Below, one piece after another: positions 1 to 9,921 of a stretch of 64,000 bases of DNA (its first letter is position 1; each line of letters begins with the position of its first letter). The stretch lies in the NCBI GenBank assembly GCA_964247695.1, contig CAXTVI010000012.1:1-64000 (forward strand), written 5' to 3'. The position numbers and the translations under genes were made by a program. A model generated the notes under the pieces. The model saw nothing but the letters and a program-made list of their open reading frames with translations. It searched no databases and had not been told where the DNA came from. Source of the DNA: Lichenicoccus sp964247695 (lineage in GTDB: Bacteria; Pseudomonadota; Alphaproteobacteria; Acetobacterales; Acetobacteraceae).

Positions 1-2
1 AT

Positions 3-79
<77 letters not shown>

Positions 80-274
80 TCGCGCCGCTCCCGCCGGTGC
101 GGATCCGGCGCCAGATCCTCTCAATAAAATGCTGCAGCGCACTCTGGCGGCGGACTTGTCGCGAGACTATTGTTGCTTCATCAAACGTCTGTCGTCGATC
201 CGGAACAAGCTGCGCCGATCGGGCGTTCCGGTCATAGGCTGCCCGTGCGCCGGGGACATGAGGGAGATCAGGTC
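80..274 (+). promoter_or_regulatory. Leader/promoter region of the nuo operon
   Basis: This noncoding interval between tRNA-Asp and nuoA must hold the promoter of the long nuo operon, or a read-through leader from the tRNA. I could not identify a convincing sigma70 -35/-10 pair. The clearest element is a strong Shine-Dalgarno sequence AGGGAGA at 261-267, seven bases before the nuoA ATG at 275. Its exact complement TCTCCCT occurs twice in the candidate small RNA at about 16.95 kb. Confidence 0.4.
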
Positions 275-640
275 ATGCATGTCGTATTGGCGGACTACTT
301 TCCCGTCCTGGTGTTCGTGGTGATCGCCTTCGGGATCGCCGGCGCCATGCTGGGTGGGTCTCTCCTCGCCGGACAGCAGAAGCCCTATGCCGAGAAGCTG
401 ACCGCCTACGAGTGCGGCTTCGACGCCTTCGACGATGCGCGGCGCCGTTTCGACGTCCGGTTCTACCTCGTGTCGATCCTGTTCATCATCTTCGACCTCG
501 AGGTCGCGTTCCTGTTCCCCTGGGCGGTGAGCCTGTACCGGATCGGGCTGTTCGGATTTCTCTCGATGCTGGCCTTCCTTGGCGTTCTGACGGTGGGCTT
601 TATCTATGAGTGGCGCAAAGGTGCGCTGGATTGGGAATAG
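275..640 (+). CDS. nuoA: NADH-quinone oxidoreductase subunit A
   Basis: Small membrane subunit (121 aa) of respiratory complex I, at the junction of the membrane arm and the quinone-binding Q-module. Three hydrophobic segments are visible (about residues 8-32, 62-82 and 88-110). The family signature YECGFD is present with Cys47 in the loop after helix 1, together with the conserved acidic pair Asp74/Glu76 in helix 2 (FDLEVAF). The ATG at 275 was chosen because it follows AGGGAGA with 7 nt spacing and gives the usual family length; an in-frame ATG at 170 would add 35 non-membrane residues. It is the first gene of the nuo operon, 7 bp before nuoB. Confidence 0.96.
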   Translation: MHVVLADYFPVLVFVVIAFGIAGAMLGGSLLAGQQKPYAEKLTAYECGFDAFDDARRRFDVRFYLVSILFIIFDLEVAFLFPWAVSLYRIGLFGFLSMLAFLGVLTVGFIYEWRKGALDWE

Positions 641-647
641 AGCGGGT

Positions 648-1208
648 ATGAGTACGGAGCTCTCGACGACGACAGCGTGGAATCGTGAGGCCCTGGCGCC
701 CGGTCCGGACCAGGATGCGGTCATCAAAGGTATCACCGGCGAGATCACCGAGAAGGGCTTCGTCGTCGCCAATGTCGACAAGCTGGTCAACTGGGCCCGA
801 ACCGGCAGCCTGTGGCCGCTCTCGTTCGGCTTGGCGTGCTGTGCGGTTGAGATGATCCACGCCTTCATGCCACGCTACGATCTCGACCGGTTCGGCATCA
901 TCCCGCGCGGCTCTCCGCGCCAGGCCGATGTCATGATCGTCTCCGGTACGCTCACCAACAAGATGGCACCGGCCATGCGTCGCGTGTACGACCAGATGGC
1001 CGAGCCGCGCTGGGTGATCTCGATGGGCTCGTGCGCCAATGGCGGCGGCTACTACCACTACAGCTACTCGGTGGTGCGCGGCTGCGACCGGATCGTGCCG
1101 GTGGATATCTACGTCCCAGGCTGCCCGCCCACCGCGGAAGCCCTGGTGTACGGCATCATCCAGCTGCAGAAGAAGATCCGCCGCACCGGGACCATCCTGC
1201 GTGGCTGA
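648..1208 (+). CDS. nuoB: NADH-quinone oxidoreductase subunit B
   Basis: Complex I Q-module subunit (186 aa) carrying the terminal 4Fe-4S cluster N2, which hands electrons to quinone. The N2 ligands are all visible: Cys64-Cys65 (GLACCAVEM), Cys129 (GSCANGG) and Cys159 (PGCPP). The ATG at 648 (MSTELST) follows GAGCGGG and gives the usual length; an ATG at 606 in the same frame would overlap the end of nuoA. The 3' end overlaps the nuoC GTG start at 1201, so the two genes are translationally coupled. Confidence 0.97.
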   Translation: MSTELSTTTAWNREALAPGPDQDAVIKGITGEITEKGFVVANVDKLVNWARTGSLWPLSFGLACCAVEMIHAFMPRYDLDRFGIIPRGSPRQADVMIVSGTLTNKMAPAMRRVYDQMAEPRWVISMGSCANGGGYYHYSYSVVRGCDRIVPVDIYVPGCPPTAEALVYGIIQLQKKIRRTGTILRG

Positions 1209-1875
1209 GGCGGTGCCGATTGCCAGCGCCCGCTGGAACAGCCCGGCAAGACTCGGATCGCTGGCGGTAACCCTCTCGACCGTGGTGCCCGGCGTACATG
1301 GGGCCGGCGTGGAGCAGGGCGAACTGGTCCTGCGCACCGACCGGGCGTCCTTGCTCTCGGTGATGACGCTGTTGCGCGATGACCCGCGCTTCAGCTTCGA
1401 ACAGATGATGGATCTCTGCGGGGTTGATTTCCCCGAGCGGGCCGAGCGGTTCGACGTCGTCTACAACCTGCTGTCGGTGACCCTGAACCAGCGGGTCCGG
1501 GTGATCGTGAGCACCGACGAGACGCAGCCGGTGCCATCTGTGCACCGCATCTGGCCGTGCGCCACCTGGTGGGAGCGCGAGTGCTATGACCTGTTCGGGG
1601 TGCTGTTCTCGGACCAGCCCGACCTGCGCCGGATCCTGACCGATTACGGCTTCGAGGGGCACCCGCTGCGCAAGGACTTCCCGCTGACCGGCTATGTCGA
1701 GGTGCGATACGACGTCGACCGCCGGGCCGTGGTGTACGAACCGGTCAAGCTGACCCAGGACTTCCGCAACTTCGATTTCGAGTCGCCATGGGAGGGCGTG
1801 CTGACGCTGCCCGGCGACGAAAAGGCGCACGAGACGCGGCAGGGTCCGCTCCCGGCGCCGGGGAAACTGCGATGA
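1201..1875 (+). CDS. nuoC: NADH-quinone oxidoreductase subunit C
   Basis: The 30-kDa peripheral subunit of complex I (224 aa), part of the Q-module beside NuoB and NuoD. The signature ERECYDLFG spans residues 125-133 and is followed by GHPLRKDFPL at about 155-164. No ATG fits: the natural start is GTG at 1201, which overlaps the nuoB stop (TGA 1206-1208) and gives a protein starting MAEAVPIAS. Extending upstream to 1039 would only translate nuoB in the wrong frame. nuoC and nuoD are separate genes here, not fused as in enterobacteria. Its stop overlaps the nuoD start (ATGA at 1872-1875). Confidence 0.95.
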   Translation: MAEAVPIASARWNSPARLGSLAVTLSTVVPGVHGAGVEQGELVLRTDRASLLSVMTLLRDDPRFSFEQMMDLCGVDFPERAERFDVVYNLLSVTLNQRVRVIVSTDETQPVPSVHRIWPCATWWERECYDLFGVLFSDQPDLRRILTDYGFEGHPLRKDFPLTGYVEVRYDVDRRAVVYEPVKLTQDFRNFDFESPWEGVLTLPGDEKAHETRQGPLPAPGKLR

Positions 1876-3128
1876 GCGATATCGTGCTTCGGGAGGACAT
1901 CCCGGACAGCCTGCAGCCCTCCGATCAGGCGGTGCCGCAGGACCAGCGCGTCAAGACGGTCGAGATCGACAGCCATTCGCTGAATTTCGGTCCCCAGCAT
2001 CCCTCGGCGCACGGCGTGCTGCGGCTGGTGATGGAGATGGACGGCGAAGTGGTCACACGGGCGGTGCCGCATATCGGGCTACTGCACCGGGGCACCGAGA
2101 AGCTGATCGAATACAAGACCTACATGAAGGCGCTGCCGTATTTCGACCGGCTCGATTACGTCTCGCCGATGTGTGAGGAGCAGGCCTTCGCGCTCGCGAC
2201 CGAGAAGCTGCTCGGCCTCGACATTCCGATCCGCGCCAAGTGGATCCGCACGATGTTCGCCGAGATCACCCGGGTGCTCAATCACCTGCTCAACGTGACC
2301 TCGTTCGGGCTCGATGTCGGCGCGCTGACGCCGGCGCTGTGGGGCTACGAGGAGCGCGAGAAGCTGCTCGAGTTCTACGAGGCGGCGTCGGGTGCGCGCT
2401 ACCATGCCAACTACTTCCGGCCCGGCGGCGTCGCGCGCGACCTGCCGGCGGGACTGACCGAGCGGATCGCGGCATGGGCCGACGAATTCCCGAAATTCCT
2501 CGACGACCTCGAGGCGCTGCTGACCGGCAACCGGATCTGGAAGCAGCGCACCGTGGGCATCGGCGTGTTCACCGCCGAGCAGGCGCTGGCCTGGGGGTTC
2601 TCGGGCCCGAACCTTCGCGCTTCCGGCGTGCCCTGGGACCTGCGTCGCGCGCAGCCGTATGACGCCTATGACCAGGTCGAGTTCGGCATCCCGGTGACGC
2701 GCAACGGCGATTGCTACGACCGCTACCTGGTGCGGGTCGCCGAGATGCGCGAGAGCGTCAAGATCGTGCAGCAATGCCTGGCGAAGATGCAGCCGGGACC
2801 GATCAAGGTGCAGGACACCAAGATCTCGCCACCGACCCGTCGCGAGATGAAGCGGTCGATGGAAGCGCTAATCCATCACTTCAAGCTGTTCACCGAGGGC
2901 TACCACGTGCCTCCCGGTGCCACCTACACCGCGACCGAGAGCCCGAAGGGCGAGTTCGCGGTGTATCTGGTGGCCGACGGCAGCAACCGGCCATATCGCT
3001 GCAAGATCCGGCCGACCGGCTTCGCGCATCTGCAGGCGATGGACGAGATGGCGCGGCGTCACATGCTGGCCGATGCGGTGGCGATCATCGGGTCGATCGA
3101 CCTGGTGTTCGGCGAGATAGACAGGTAG
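1872..3128 (+). CDS. nuoD: NADH-quinone oxidoreductase subunit D
   Basis: The 49-kDa subunit (418 aa), which forms the quinone cavity of complex I with NuoB and descends from the large subunit of NiFe hydrogenases. The family start NFGPQHPSAHGVLRL lies at residues 38-52, so the quinone-contacting His-rich loop is intact, and the C-terminal stretch ending in DLVFGEIDR is typical. The ATG at 1872 overlaps the nuoC stop in an ATGA junction; the longer in-frame start at 1788 lies inside nuoC and was rejected. Seven bases separate it from nuoE. Confidence 0.97.
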   Translation: MSDIVLREDIPDSLQPSDQAVPQDQRVKTVEIDSHSLNFGPQHPSAHGVLRLVMEMDGEVVTRAVPHIGLLHRGTEKLIEYKTYMKALPYFDRLDYVSPMCEEQAFALATEKLLGLDIPIRAKWIRTMFAEITRVLNHLLNVTSFGLDVGALTPALWGYEEREKLLEFYEAASGARYHANYFRPGGVARDLPAGLTERIAAWADEFPKFLDDLEALLTGNRIWKQRTVGIGVFTAEQALAWGFSGPNLRASGVPWDLRRAQPYDAYDQVEFGIPVTRNGDCYDRYLVRVAEMRESVKIVQQCLAKMQPGPIKVQDTKISPPTRREMKRSMEALIHHFKLFTEGYHVPPGATYTATESPKGEFAVYLVADGSNRPYRCKIRPTGFAHLQAMDEMARRHMLADAVAIIGSIDLVFGEIDR

Positions 3129-3135
3129 GCGGCCG

Positions 3136-3870
3136 ATGTCCGGACATTTTTCCGCGGAGAATATCGGCCACGGCACGCCGGGGCATGTGCCGCATGACGG
3201 GGCGTCGCAGCAGCCCTCCCACTTCGCCTTCGACGAGGACAGCGAGACGCAGATCGCGGCGACGTTGGCCAAGTATCCGGAGGGCAAGCAGGCGAGCGCT
3301 GTGATGCCGCTGCTGTACATCGCCCAGAAGCAGATGGGGCGGCTCACCGGTAGCGCCTGGATCCCGCGGGTGGCGATGGACGTGATCGCGGCCAGGCTCG
3401 GCATGGCACCGATCCGCGTCTACGAGGTCGCAACCTTCTACCTGATGTTCAACCGAAAGCCGGTCGGGCGCTATCATTTGCAGATCTGCACCACCACGCC
3501 GTGCTGGCTGCGTGGATCGGCCGACGTGGTGGCGGCGGTAAAATCGGCAGCCGGGCTTAGGAACTGGGAAGAGACCTCGGCGGACGGGCTGTTCACCATG
3601 ACCGAGGTGGAATGCCTCGGCGCCTGCGTGAACGCGCCGATGGTTCAGGTCAACGACGATTACTACGAGGATCTCGACGGGCCGCGCACGGTGGCATTGA
3701 TCGAGGCCTTGAAGCGCGGCGAAATGCCTCCGCCGGGCACCACCATCGACCGCTTCGGCTCCGAGCCGATCGGCGGCCGCACGACCCTGCTGGACGTGCC
3801 GAACCGCGAGCCCGCCATAGCAGGATCTGATGATCACGGCGCTCCTGACCCGCATGGTCCGGAGGTCTAG
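3136..3870 (+). CDS. nuoE: NADH-quinone oxidoreductase subunit E
   Basis: The 24-kDa subunit (244 aa) of the NADH-oxidising N-module, a thioredoxin-like protein carrying the off-path 2Fe-2S cluster N1a. The four ligands are Cys118 and Cys123 (CTTTPC), Cys160 and Cys164 (CLGAC). A helical N-terminal region with KQASAVMPLLYIAQ at about 51-64 is typical. The C-terminal 25-30 residues, rich in His, Pro and Gly, go beyond the core fold, as is common in alphaproteobacteria. It is followed 11 bp later by its partner nuoF. Confidence 0.96.
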   Translation: MSGHFSAENIGHGTPGHVPHDGASQQPSHFAFDEDSETQIAATLAKYPEGKQASAVMPLLYIAQKQMGRLTGSAWIPRVAMDVIAARLGMAPIRVYEVATFYLMFNRKPVGRYHLQICTTTPCWLRGSADVVAAVKSAAGLRNWEETSADGLFTMTEVECLGACVNAPMVQVNDDYYEDLDGPRTVALIEALKRGEMPPPGTTIDRFGSEPIGGRTTLLDVPNREPAIAGSDDHGAPDPHGPEV

Positions 3871-3881
3871 GAAAACCTACG

Positions 3882-5234
<1,353 letters not shown>

Positions 5235-5240
5235 AGGCCG

Positions 5241-7298
5241 ATGGCACGGGTCACTGTCGACGGCATCCAGGTCGAGGTCGCCAACGGCTCCTCGGTCCTG
5301 CAGGCCTGCGAGGCGGCGGGCAAGGAGATCCCGCGCTTCTGCTACCACGAGCGGCTGTCGATCGCCGGAAACTGCCGCATGTGCCTGGTCGAGGTGGAAA
5401 AGGCGCCGAAGCCGGTGGCCTCCTGCGGCTATCCGGTGATGGATGGCATGGTGGTGAAGACCGACACCGCGGTGGTGCGCAAGGCGCGCCGGGCGGTGAT
5501 GGAATTCCTGCTCATCAACCACCCGCTGGATTGCCCGATCTGCGACCAGGGCGGCGAGTGCGACCTGCAGGACCAGGCCTATTCCTACGGTGCCGACCAT
5601 TCGCGCTATGCCGAGAACAAGCGCGCGGTAAAGGACAAGTATCTCGGCCCGCTGGTCAAGACGGTGATGACCCGCTGTATCCAGTGCACGCGCTGTGTGC
5701 GCTTCGCGACCGAGGTGGCGGGCGTGCCGGAGCTGGGTGCGACCTCTCGCGGCGAGAACATGGAAATCGGCACCTATGTCGAAAAGGCGCTGACCTCGGA
5801 GCTGTCCGGCAACCTGATCGACATCTGCCCGGTCGGCGCGCTGACCTCCAAGCCATACGCGTTCGTGGCCCGGCCTTGGGAGCTCAAGCGCAGCGACAGC
5901 ATCGACGTGATGGACGGCGTCGGCACCAACATCAGCATCCATGCGCGTGGCGCCGAGGTCCTGCGCATCCTGCCGCGCACCAATGACGAGGTGAACGAGG
6001 AGTGGATGGCCGACAAGGGCCGCTTCTCGTTCGATGGCTTCCGGCGTCGGCGGCTCGACCATCCCTGGGTGCGGGTGCACGGCAAGCTGCAGCGGGCATC
6101 CTGGCAGGATGCGTTCGTGGCGATTGCACGCGGAATGCAGGGAGTGCCCGGCGAGAGGATCGGCGCGATTGCCGGAGACCTTTGCGACGCCGAGAGCCTG
6201 GTGGCGTTGCGCGACCTGATGGTCTCGCTCGGCTCGCCCAACCTCGATTGCCGGCAGGACGGCGCGCGCTACGACACCGCGCGTCGCGAGTTCTACACCT
6301 TTAACACCACGATTGCCGGCATCGAGGAGAGCGATGCGCTGCTGCTGGTCGGCTGCGATCCGCGCCATGAGGCGCCGGTGCTCAATGCCCGTATCCGCAA
6401 GCGCTACCTCGCCGGTCATTATCCGGTCGGGGTCATCGGGCATCCTACCGCCGACCTGACCTATCCGGTGGACCTGTTGGGCGACCGGCCTGGGGCGCTG
6501 ACCGGTCTGCTCGAAGGGGGCGTTGCCTTTGCCGAGGTCCTCAGGGCCGCCAGGCGGCCGATGATCGTGCTCGGGCAGGCCGCCCTGGCACGAGAGGACG
6601 GCGCGGCGATTCTGGCGGCGTGCTGGAAGCTGGCGGCCGATGTTGGCGCGCTCGCGGCGGACTGGCACGGCTTCAATGTCCTGCACAGCGCGGCGTCGCG
6701 GGTCGGCGCGCTCGATCTGGGCTTCGTGCCGCAGAAGGGCGGCCGCTCGGTCGCCGGCATGATGAGTGGCGGCGTCGATGTGCTGTGGCTGCTCGGGGCG
6801 GACGAGTTCCATCCGGCGCGGATCGGGCCGGACACCTTCGTGATCTACCAGGGCCATCATGGCGATGCCGGGGCCGCACGCGCCGACGTGATCCTGCCCG
6901 GCGCCACCTACGCCGAGAAGCCGGGCACCTACGTGAACACGGAGGGCCGGGTGCAGAAGGCGTTCCCGGCGATCATGCCGCCCGGCGAGGCCAAGGAGGA
7001 CTGGCGCATCCTGCGCGCCTTTTCCGAGGTGATCGGGCACACGCTGCCCTACGACAACCTGGACGCGATCAGGGCGCGGCTGGCCGAGGCGAACCCGGTG
7101 TTCGGGGTGCAGGGGCTGCCGCGCTTCGGCGCCGGCAACCTCGACGGTCCGTCCGGCGATCCGGCCGGCCTCGGCACTGCTGCCTTCGCACACGGAATCG
7201 GGGACTACTACCTGACGAACGCGATCAGCCGGGCCAGCCCGACCATGCAGGAATGCTCGCGCGTGTACAACGCGCCGCTCGTGCAGGCGGCAGAGTAG
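5241..7298 (+). CDS. nuoG: NADH-quinone oxidoreductase subunit G
   Basis: The 75-kDa iron-sulfur subunit (685 aa) of the N-module. The N-terminal ferredoxin-like domain carries 2Fe-2S ligands Cys34, Cys45, Cys48 and Cys62. The His94/Cys98/Cys101/Cys107 set (HPLDCPICDQGGEC) binds N5, and Cys146/Cys149/Cys152 plus Cys196 (CIQCTRC...ICPVGAL) bind N4. The rest is a molybdopterin-oxidoreductase-like domain that has lost its cofactor. The extra N7 cluster motif seen in some bacteria is not apparent. It lies six bases after nuoF and is followed by nuoH. Confidence 0.96.
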   Translation: MARVTVDGIQVEVANGSSVLQACEAAGKEIPRFCYHERLSIAGNCRMCLVEVEKAPKPVASCGYPVMDGMVVKTDTAVVRKARRAVMEFLLINHPLDCPICDQGGECDLQDQAYSYGADHSRYAENKRAVKDKYLGPLVKTVMTRCIQCTRCVRFATEVAGVPELGATSRGENMEIGTYVEKALTSELSGNLIDICPVGALTSKPYAFVARPWELKRSDSIDVMDGVGTNISIHARGAEVLRILPRTNDEVNEEWMADKGRFSFDGFRRRRLDHPWVRVHGKLQRASWQDAFVAIARGMQGVPGERIGAIAGDLCDAESLVALRDLMVSLGSPNLDCRQDGARYDTARREFYTFNTTIAGIEESDALLLVGCDPRHEAPVLNARIRKRYLAGHYPVGVIGHPTADLTYPVDLLGDRPGALTGLLEGGVAFAEVLRAARRPMIVLGQAALAREDGAAILAACWKLAADVGALAADWHGFNVLHSAASRVGALDLGFVPQKGGRSVAGMMSGGVDVLWLLGADEFHPARIGPDTFVIYQGHHGDAGAARADVILPGATYAEKPGTYVNTEGRVQKAFPAIMPPGEAKEDWRILRAFSEVIGHTLPYDNLDAIRARLAEANPVFGVQGLPRFGAGNLDGPSGDPAGLGTAAFAHGIGDYYLTNAISRASPTMQECSRVYNAPLVQAAE

Positions 7299-7302
7299 GG
7301 CG

Positions 7303-8325
7303 GTGCAGCACTTCTTTCTCGATACCACGCTCGGGCTGATCATCCTGACCGTGCTCGAGGCGCTGGCGATGCTGGTGCCGTTGCTGATCGGCGTGGCCTA
7401 CCTGACCTATGCCGAGCGCAAGGTGCTGGCGGCGATCCAGCTCCGCAAGGGACCCAACACGGTGGGTCCGTTCGGCCTGCTGCAGGCGTTTGCCGACGCC
7501 ATCAAGATGATCACCAAGGAGACCATCATCCCCTCGGGGGCCAACCGGGCATTATTCCTGCTGGCGCCGGTGCTGACGTTCGGGCTGGCGATGATGGCGT
7601 GGGCGGTGATCCCGACCAACAACCACTGGGCGGTTGCCGACATCAATGTCGGCATCCTCTATCTGTTCGCGATCTCCTCGCTCGGGGTGTATGGCATCCT
7701 GATCGCCGGCTGGGCCAGCAACTCCAAGTACGCCTTCATGGGTGGGCTGCGCTCGGCGGCGCAGATGGTCAGCTACGAGGTCTCGATCGGGCTGGTGATG
7801 GTGTCGGTGCTGCTGGCGGTCGGCAGCCTGAACCTGAACGACATCGTGCTGGCGCAGCGGCATGTCTGGTTCGCGCTGCCGATGTTCCCGATGTTCGTCG
7901 TGTTCTTCATCTCGGCGCTGGCCGAGACAAACCGGGCGCCGTTCGACCTGCCGGAGGGCGAGAGCGAGTTGGTGGCGGGCTTCTTCGTCGAATACAGCTC
8001 CCTGTCGTTCGGGCTGTTCTTCCTCGGCGAATACGCCAACATGTTCCTGATGAGCGGGATGACCACCATCCTGTTCCTCGGCGGCTGGCTGCCGCCAATC
8101 GCCGTCGCACCCTTCACCTGGATCCCGGGCCCGGTCTGGTTCATCGCCAAGATCCTGTTCGTGCTGTTCGTGTTCATCTGGGTGCGCGGCACCTTCCCGC
8201 GCTATCGCTACGACCAGCTCATGCGGCTCGGCTGGAAGGTATTCCTGCCGTTTTCGCTCGCCTGGATGGTGCTGACGGCCGGCTTCCTGATGGCGACGGG
8301 GCTGCTGCCCCACACAGGCTCGTAA
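7303..8325 (+). CDS. nuoH: NADH-quinone oxidoreductase subunit H
   Basis: Membrane subunit (340 aa, about eight hydrophobic segments) linking the quinone cavity to the proton-pumping arm. Recognisable family blocks are YAERKVLAAIQLRKGPN at about residues 36-52 and the loop AETNRAPFDLPEGESELV near 207-224, with its conserved acidic residues. The start is GTG at 7303 (MQHFFLDTTLG), five bases after the nuoG stop; no ATG lies closer. nuoI follows after 18 bp with its own SD (GGAGAGAG). Confidence 0.95.
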   Translation: MQHFFLDTTLGLIILTVLEALAMLVPLLIGVAYLTYAERKVLAAIQLRKGPNTVGPFGLLQAFADAIKMITKETIIPSGANRALFLLAPVLTFGLAMMAWAVIPTNNHWAVADINVGILYLFAISSLGVYGILIAGWASNSKYAFMGGLRSAAQMVSYEVSIGLVMVSVLLAVGSLNLNDIVLAQRHVWFALPMFPMFVVFFISALAETNRAPFDLPEGESELVAGFFVEYSSLSFGLFFLGEYANMFLMSGMTTILFLGGWLPPIAVAPFTWIPGPVWFIAKILFVLFVFIWVRGTFPRYRYDQLMRLGWKVFLPFSLAWMVLTAGFLMATGLLPHTGS

Positions 8326-8343
8326 GCGAGCCGGAGAGAGTTC

Positions 8344-8832
8344 ATGGCGCTACTGGACCGCACCGCGCGCACCTTCCTGCTGGCCGAGCTGATAGCCGGC
8401 ATGGGGGTGACGCTGCGCTACATGTTCAAGCCGAAGGCGACGCTGAACTACCCGAACGAGAAGGGCTCGCTGTCGCCGCGCTTCCGGGGCGAGCACGCGC
8501 TGCGTCGCTACCCGAACGGCGAGGAACGCTGCATCGCCTGCAAGCTGTGCGAGGCGGTGTGCCCGGCGGAGGCGATCACGATCGAGGCGGAGCCGCGCGA
8601 GGATGGCAGCCGGCGCACAACGCGCTACGACATCGACATGACCAAATGCATCTATTGCGGCCTGTGCGAGGAGGCTTGCCCGGTGGATGCCATCGTCGAG
8701 GGGCCGAACTACGAGTTCGCCACCGAGACGCGCGAGGAGCTGATGTACAACAAGGACAAGCTGCTCGCGAACGGCGACCGCTGGGAAAGCGTGCTGGCCC
8801 GGCGCCTAGAGCAGGATGCTCCCTATCGATGA
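8344..8832 (+). CDS. nuoI: NADH-quinone oxidoreductase subunit I
   Basis: The 23-kDa ferredoxin-type subunit (162 aa) with two 4Fe-4S clusters (N6a, N6b) that wire the N-module to N2. The ligands are Cys63, Cys66, Cys69, Cys73 (CIACKLCEAVCPAEA) and Cys102, Cys105, Cys108, Cys112 (CIYCGLCEEACPVDA). The C-terminus EQDAPYR is the normal family ending. The 3' end, including the stop codon, is the first copy of a 29-bp tandem repeat that now separates this gene from nuoJ. Confidence 0.97.
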   Translation: MALLDRTARTFLLAELIAGMGVTLRYMFKPKATLNYPNEKGSLSPRFRGEHALRRYPNGEERCIACKLCEAVCPAEAITIEAEPREDGSRRTTRYDIDMTKCIYCGLCEEACPVDAIVEGPNYEFATETREELMYNKDKLLANGDRWESVLARRLEQDAPYR

Positions 8833-8891
8833 TGACAAAGCAGGATGCTCCCTACCGATGATGACAAAGCAGGATGCTCCCTACCGATGAT
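8810..8891 (+). repeat. 29-bp tandem repeat, three copies, at the nuoI-nuoJ junction
   Basis: Copy 1 (8810-8838) contains the last codons and stop of nuoI. Copy 2 (8839-8867) is identical except for one C/T difference. Copy 3 (8868-8891) is cut short where it runs into the nuoJ start. Each copy carries the CGATGAT stop/start core and an AGCAGGA element that could serve as a ribosome binding site. Collapsing the extra copies gives CGATGATCACG, a nuoI stop overlapping the nuoJ ATG, so the ancestral junction was probably a 4-bp overlap. The extra copies create in-frame upstream ATGs for nuoJ (8845). Confidence 0.93.
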
Positions 8892-9591
8892 CACGCAGGT
8901 CACCTTCTGGTTCTTCGCGGTGGTGCTGATCGCCTCCGCGGTCATGGTGATCAGCGCGCGCAATCCGGTGCATTCGGTGCTGTTCCTGATCGCGGCGTTC
9001 TTCAACGCGGCCGGGCTGTTCCTGATCGCCGGCGCCGAGTTCCTGGCAATGATCCTGGTGATCGCCTATGTCGGCGCGGTCGCCGTGCTGTTCCTGTTCG
9101 TCGTCATGATGCTGGACGTGAACTTCTCGCAGGCGCGCGAAGGCCTGCAGCGCTATGCCCCGGTCAGCGGCGCGGTGGGCCTGGTGCTTCTGGTCGAGCT
9201 GGTGCTCAGCGCTGTTTCGTGGCGGATCGCGCCGAACGTTCGCGACCTGCCGCACGCGCGGGTGCCGGGTGCGGCGAGCAACACCGCGGCGCTGGGTGAG
9301 CTGATCTACACGCACTACGTGTTCCTGTTCCAGGCCTGCGGGCTGGTGCTGCTGGTGGCGATGATCGGTGCGATCGTGCTTACTCTGCGCGACCGGCCGA
9401 GTGCGAAGCGCCAGGACGTTGCGGTGCAGCATGCGCGTGTCCCGGCCGACACCCTGCAGATGATGACGCTGGGCCTGGGCAACAGCACCACAGGCAATGG
9501 CGGCTTCCGGCGTCCGATCGCAGCCTCCGCGGAGCGGCCGCTGAGCACGCCTGCGAAGGTGATCGAAAACAGTCCGAACCGGGAGGGCTGA
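8887..9591 (+). CDS. nuoJ: NADH-quinone oxidoreductase subunit J
   Basis: Membrane subunit (234 aa, five hydrophobic segments in the first 170 residues) of complex I. The conserved third-helix region AMILVIAYVGAVAVLFLFV lies at about 50-68. I place the start at ATG 8887 (MITQVTFWFF) because homologues begin at this point. An upstream in-frame ATG at 8845 exists only because of the 29-bp tandem repeat and would add a 14-residue polar prefix. The last 60 residues or so, after KRQDVAVQHARV, form a polar tail longer than in most homologues. nuoK follows after 5 bp with SD GGGAGGG. Confidence 0.94.
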   Translation: MITQVTFWFFAVVLIASAVMVISARNPVHSVLFLIAAFFNAAGLFLIAGAEFLAMILVIAYVGAVAVLFLFVVMMLDVNFSQAREGLQRYAPVSGAVGLVLLVELVLSAVSWRIAPNVRDLPHARVPGAASNTAALGELIYTHYVFLFQACGLVLLVAMIGAIVLTLRDRPSAKRQDVAVQHARVPADTLQMMTLGLGNSTTGNGGFRRPIAASAERPLSTPAKVIENSPNREG

Positions 9592-9596
9592 CACGC

Positions 9597-9920
9597 ATGC
9601 TGCCTGGCATCGCCAATGTGGGTTTGGGCCCCTATCTGACCGTGAGTGCCGCGCTGCTGGTGCTCGGGGTGTTCGGCATCTTCCTGAACCGCAGGAACGT
9701 CATCACCATCATGATGTCGATCGAGCTGATCCTGCTCGCCGGCGAGATCAACCTGGTGGCCTTCTCGTCGGCGCTCGGCGACCTCTCCGGGCAGGTCTTC
9801 ACCCTGTTCGTGCTCACCGTGGCGGCCGCCGAAGCCGCGATCGGGCTCGCCATCGTCACCGTCTATTTCCGTAACCGCGGCTCGATCCAGGTCGAGGACG
9901 TGACCTTGATGAAGGGCTGA
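9597..9920 (+). CDS. nuoK: NADH-quinone oxidoreductase subunit K
   Basis: Small three-helix membrane subunit (107 aa) related to MrpC, which helps carry the proton path of complex I. Two conserved membrane glutamates are visible, in MMSIELILLAGEINLV and AAAEAAIGLAIV. The ATG at 9597 is preceded by GGGAGGG at 9581-9587. It is a few residues longer than the typical 100-102, because of its N-terminal MLPGIANVG. One base separates it from the nuoL ATG. Confidence 0.96.
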   Translation: MLPGIANVGLGPYLTVSAALLVLGVFGIFLNRRNVITIMMSIELILLAGEINLVAFSSALGDLSGQVFTLFVLTVAAAEAAIGLAIVTVYFRNRGSIQVEDVTLMKG

Positions 9921-9921
9921 G

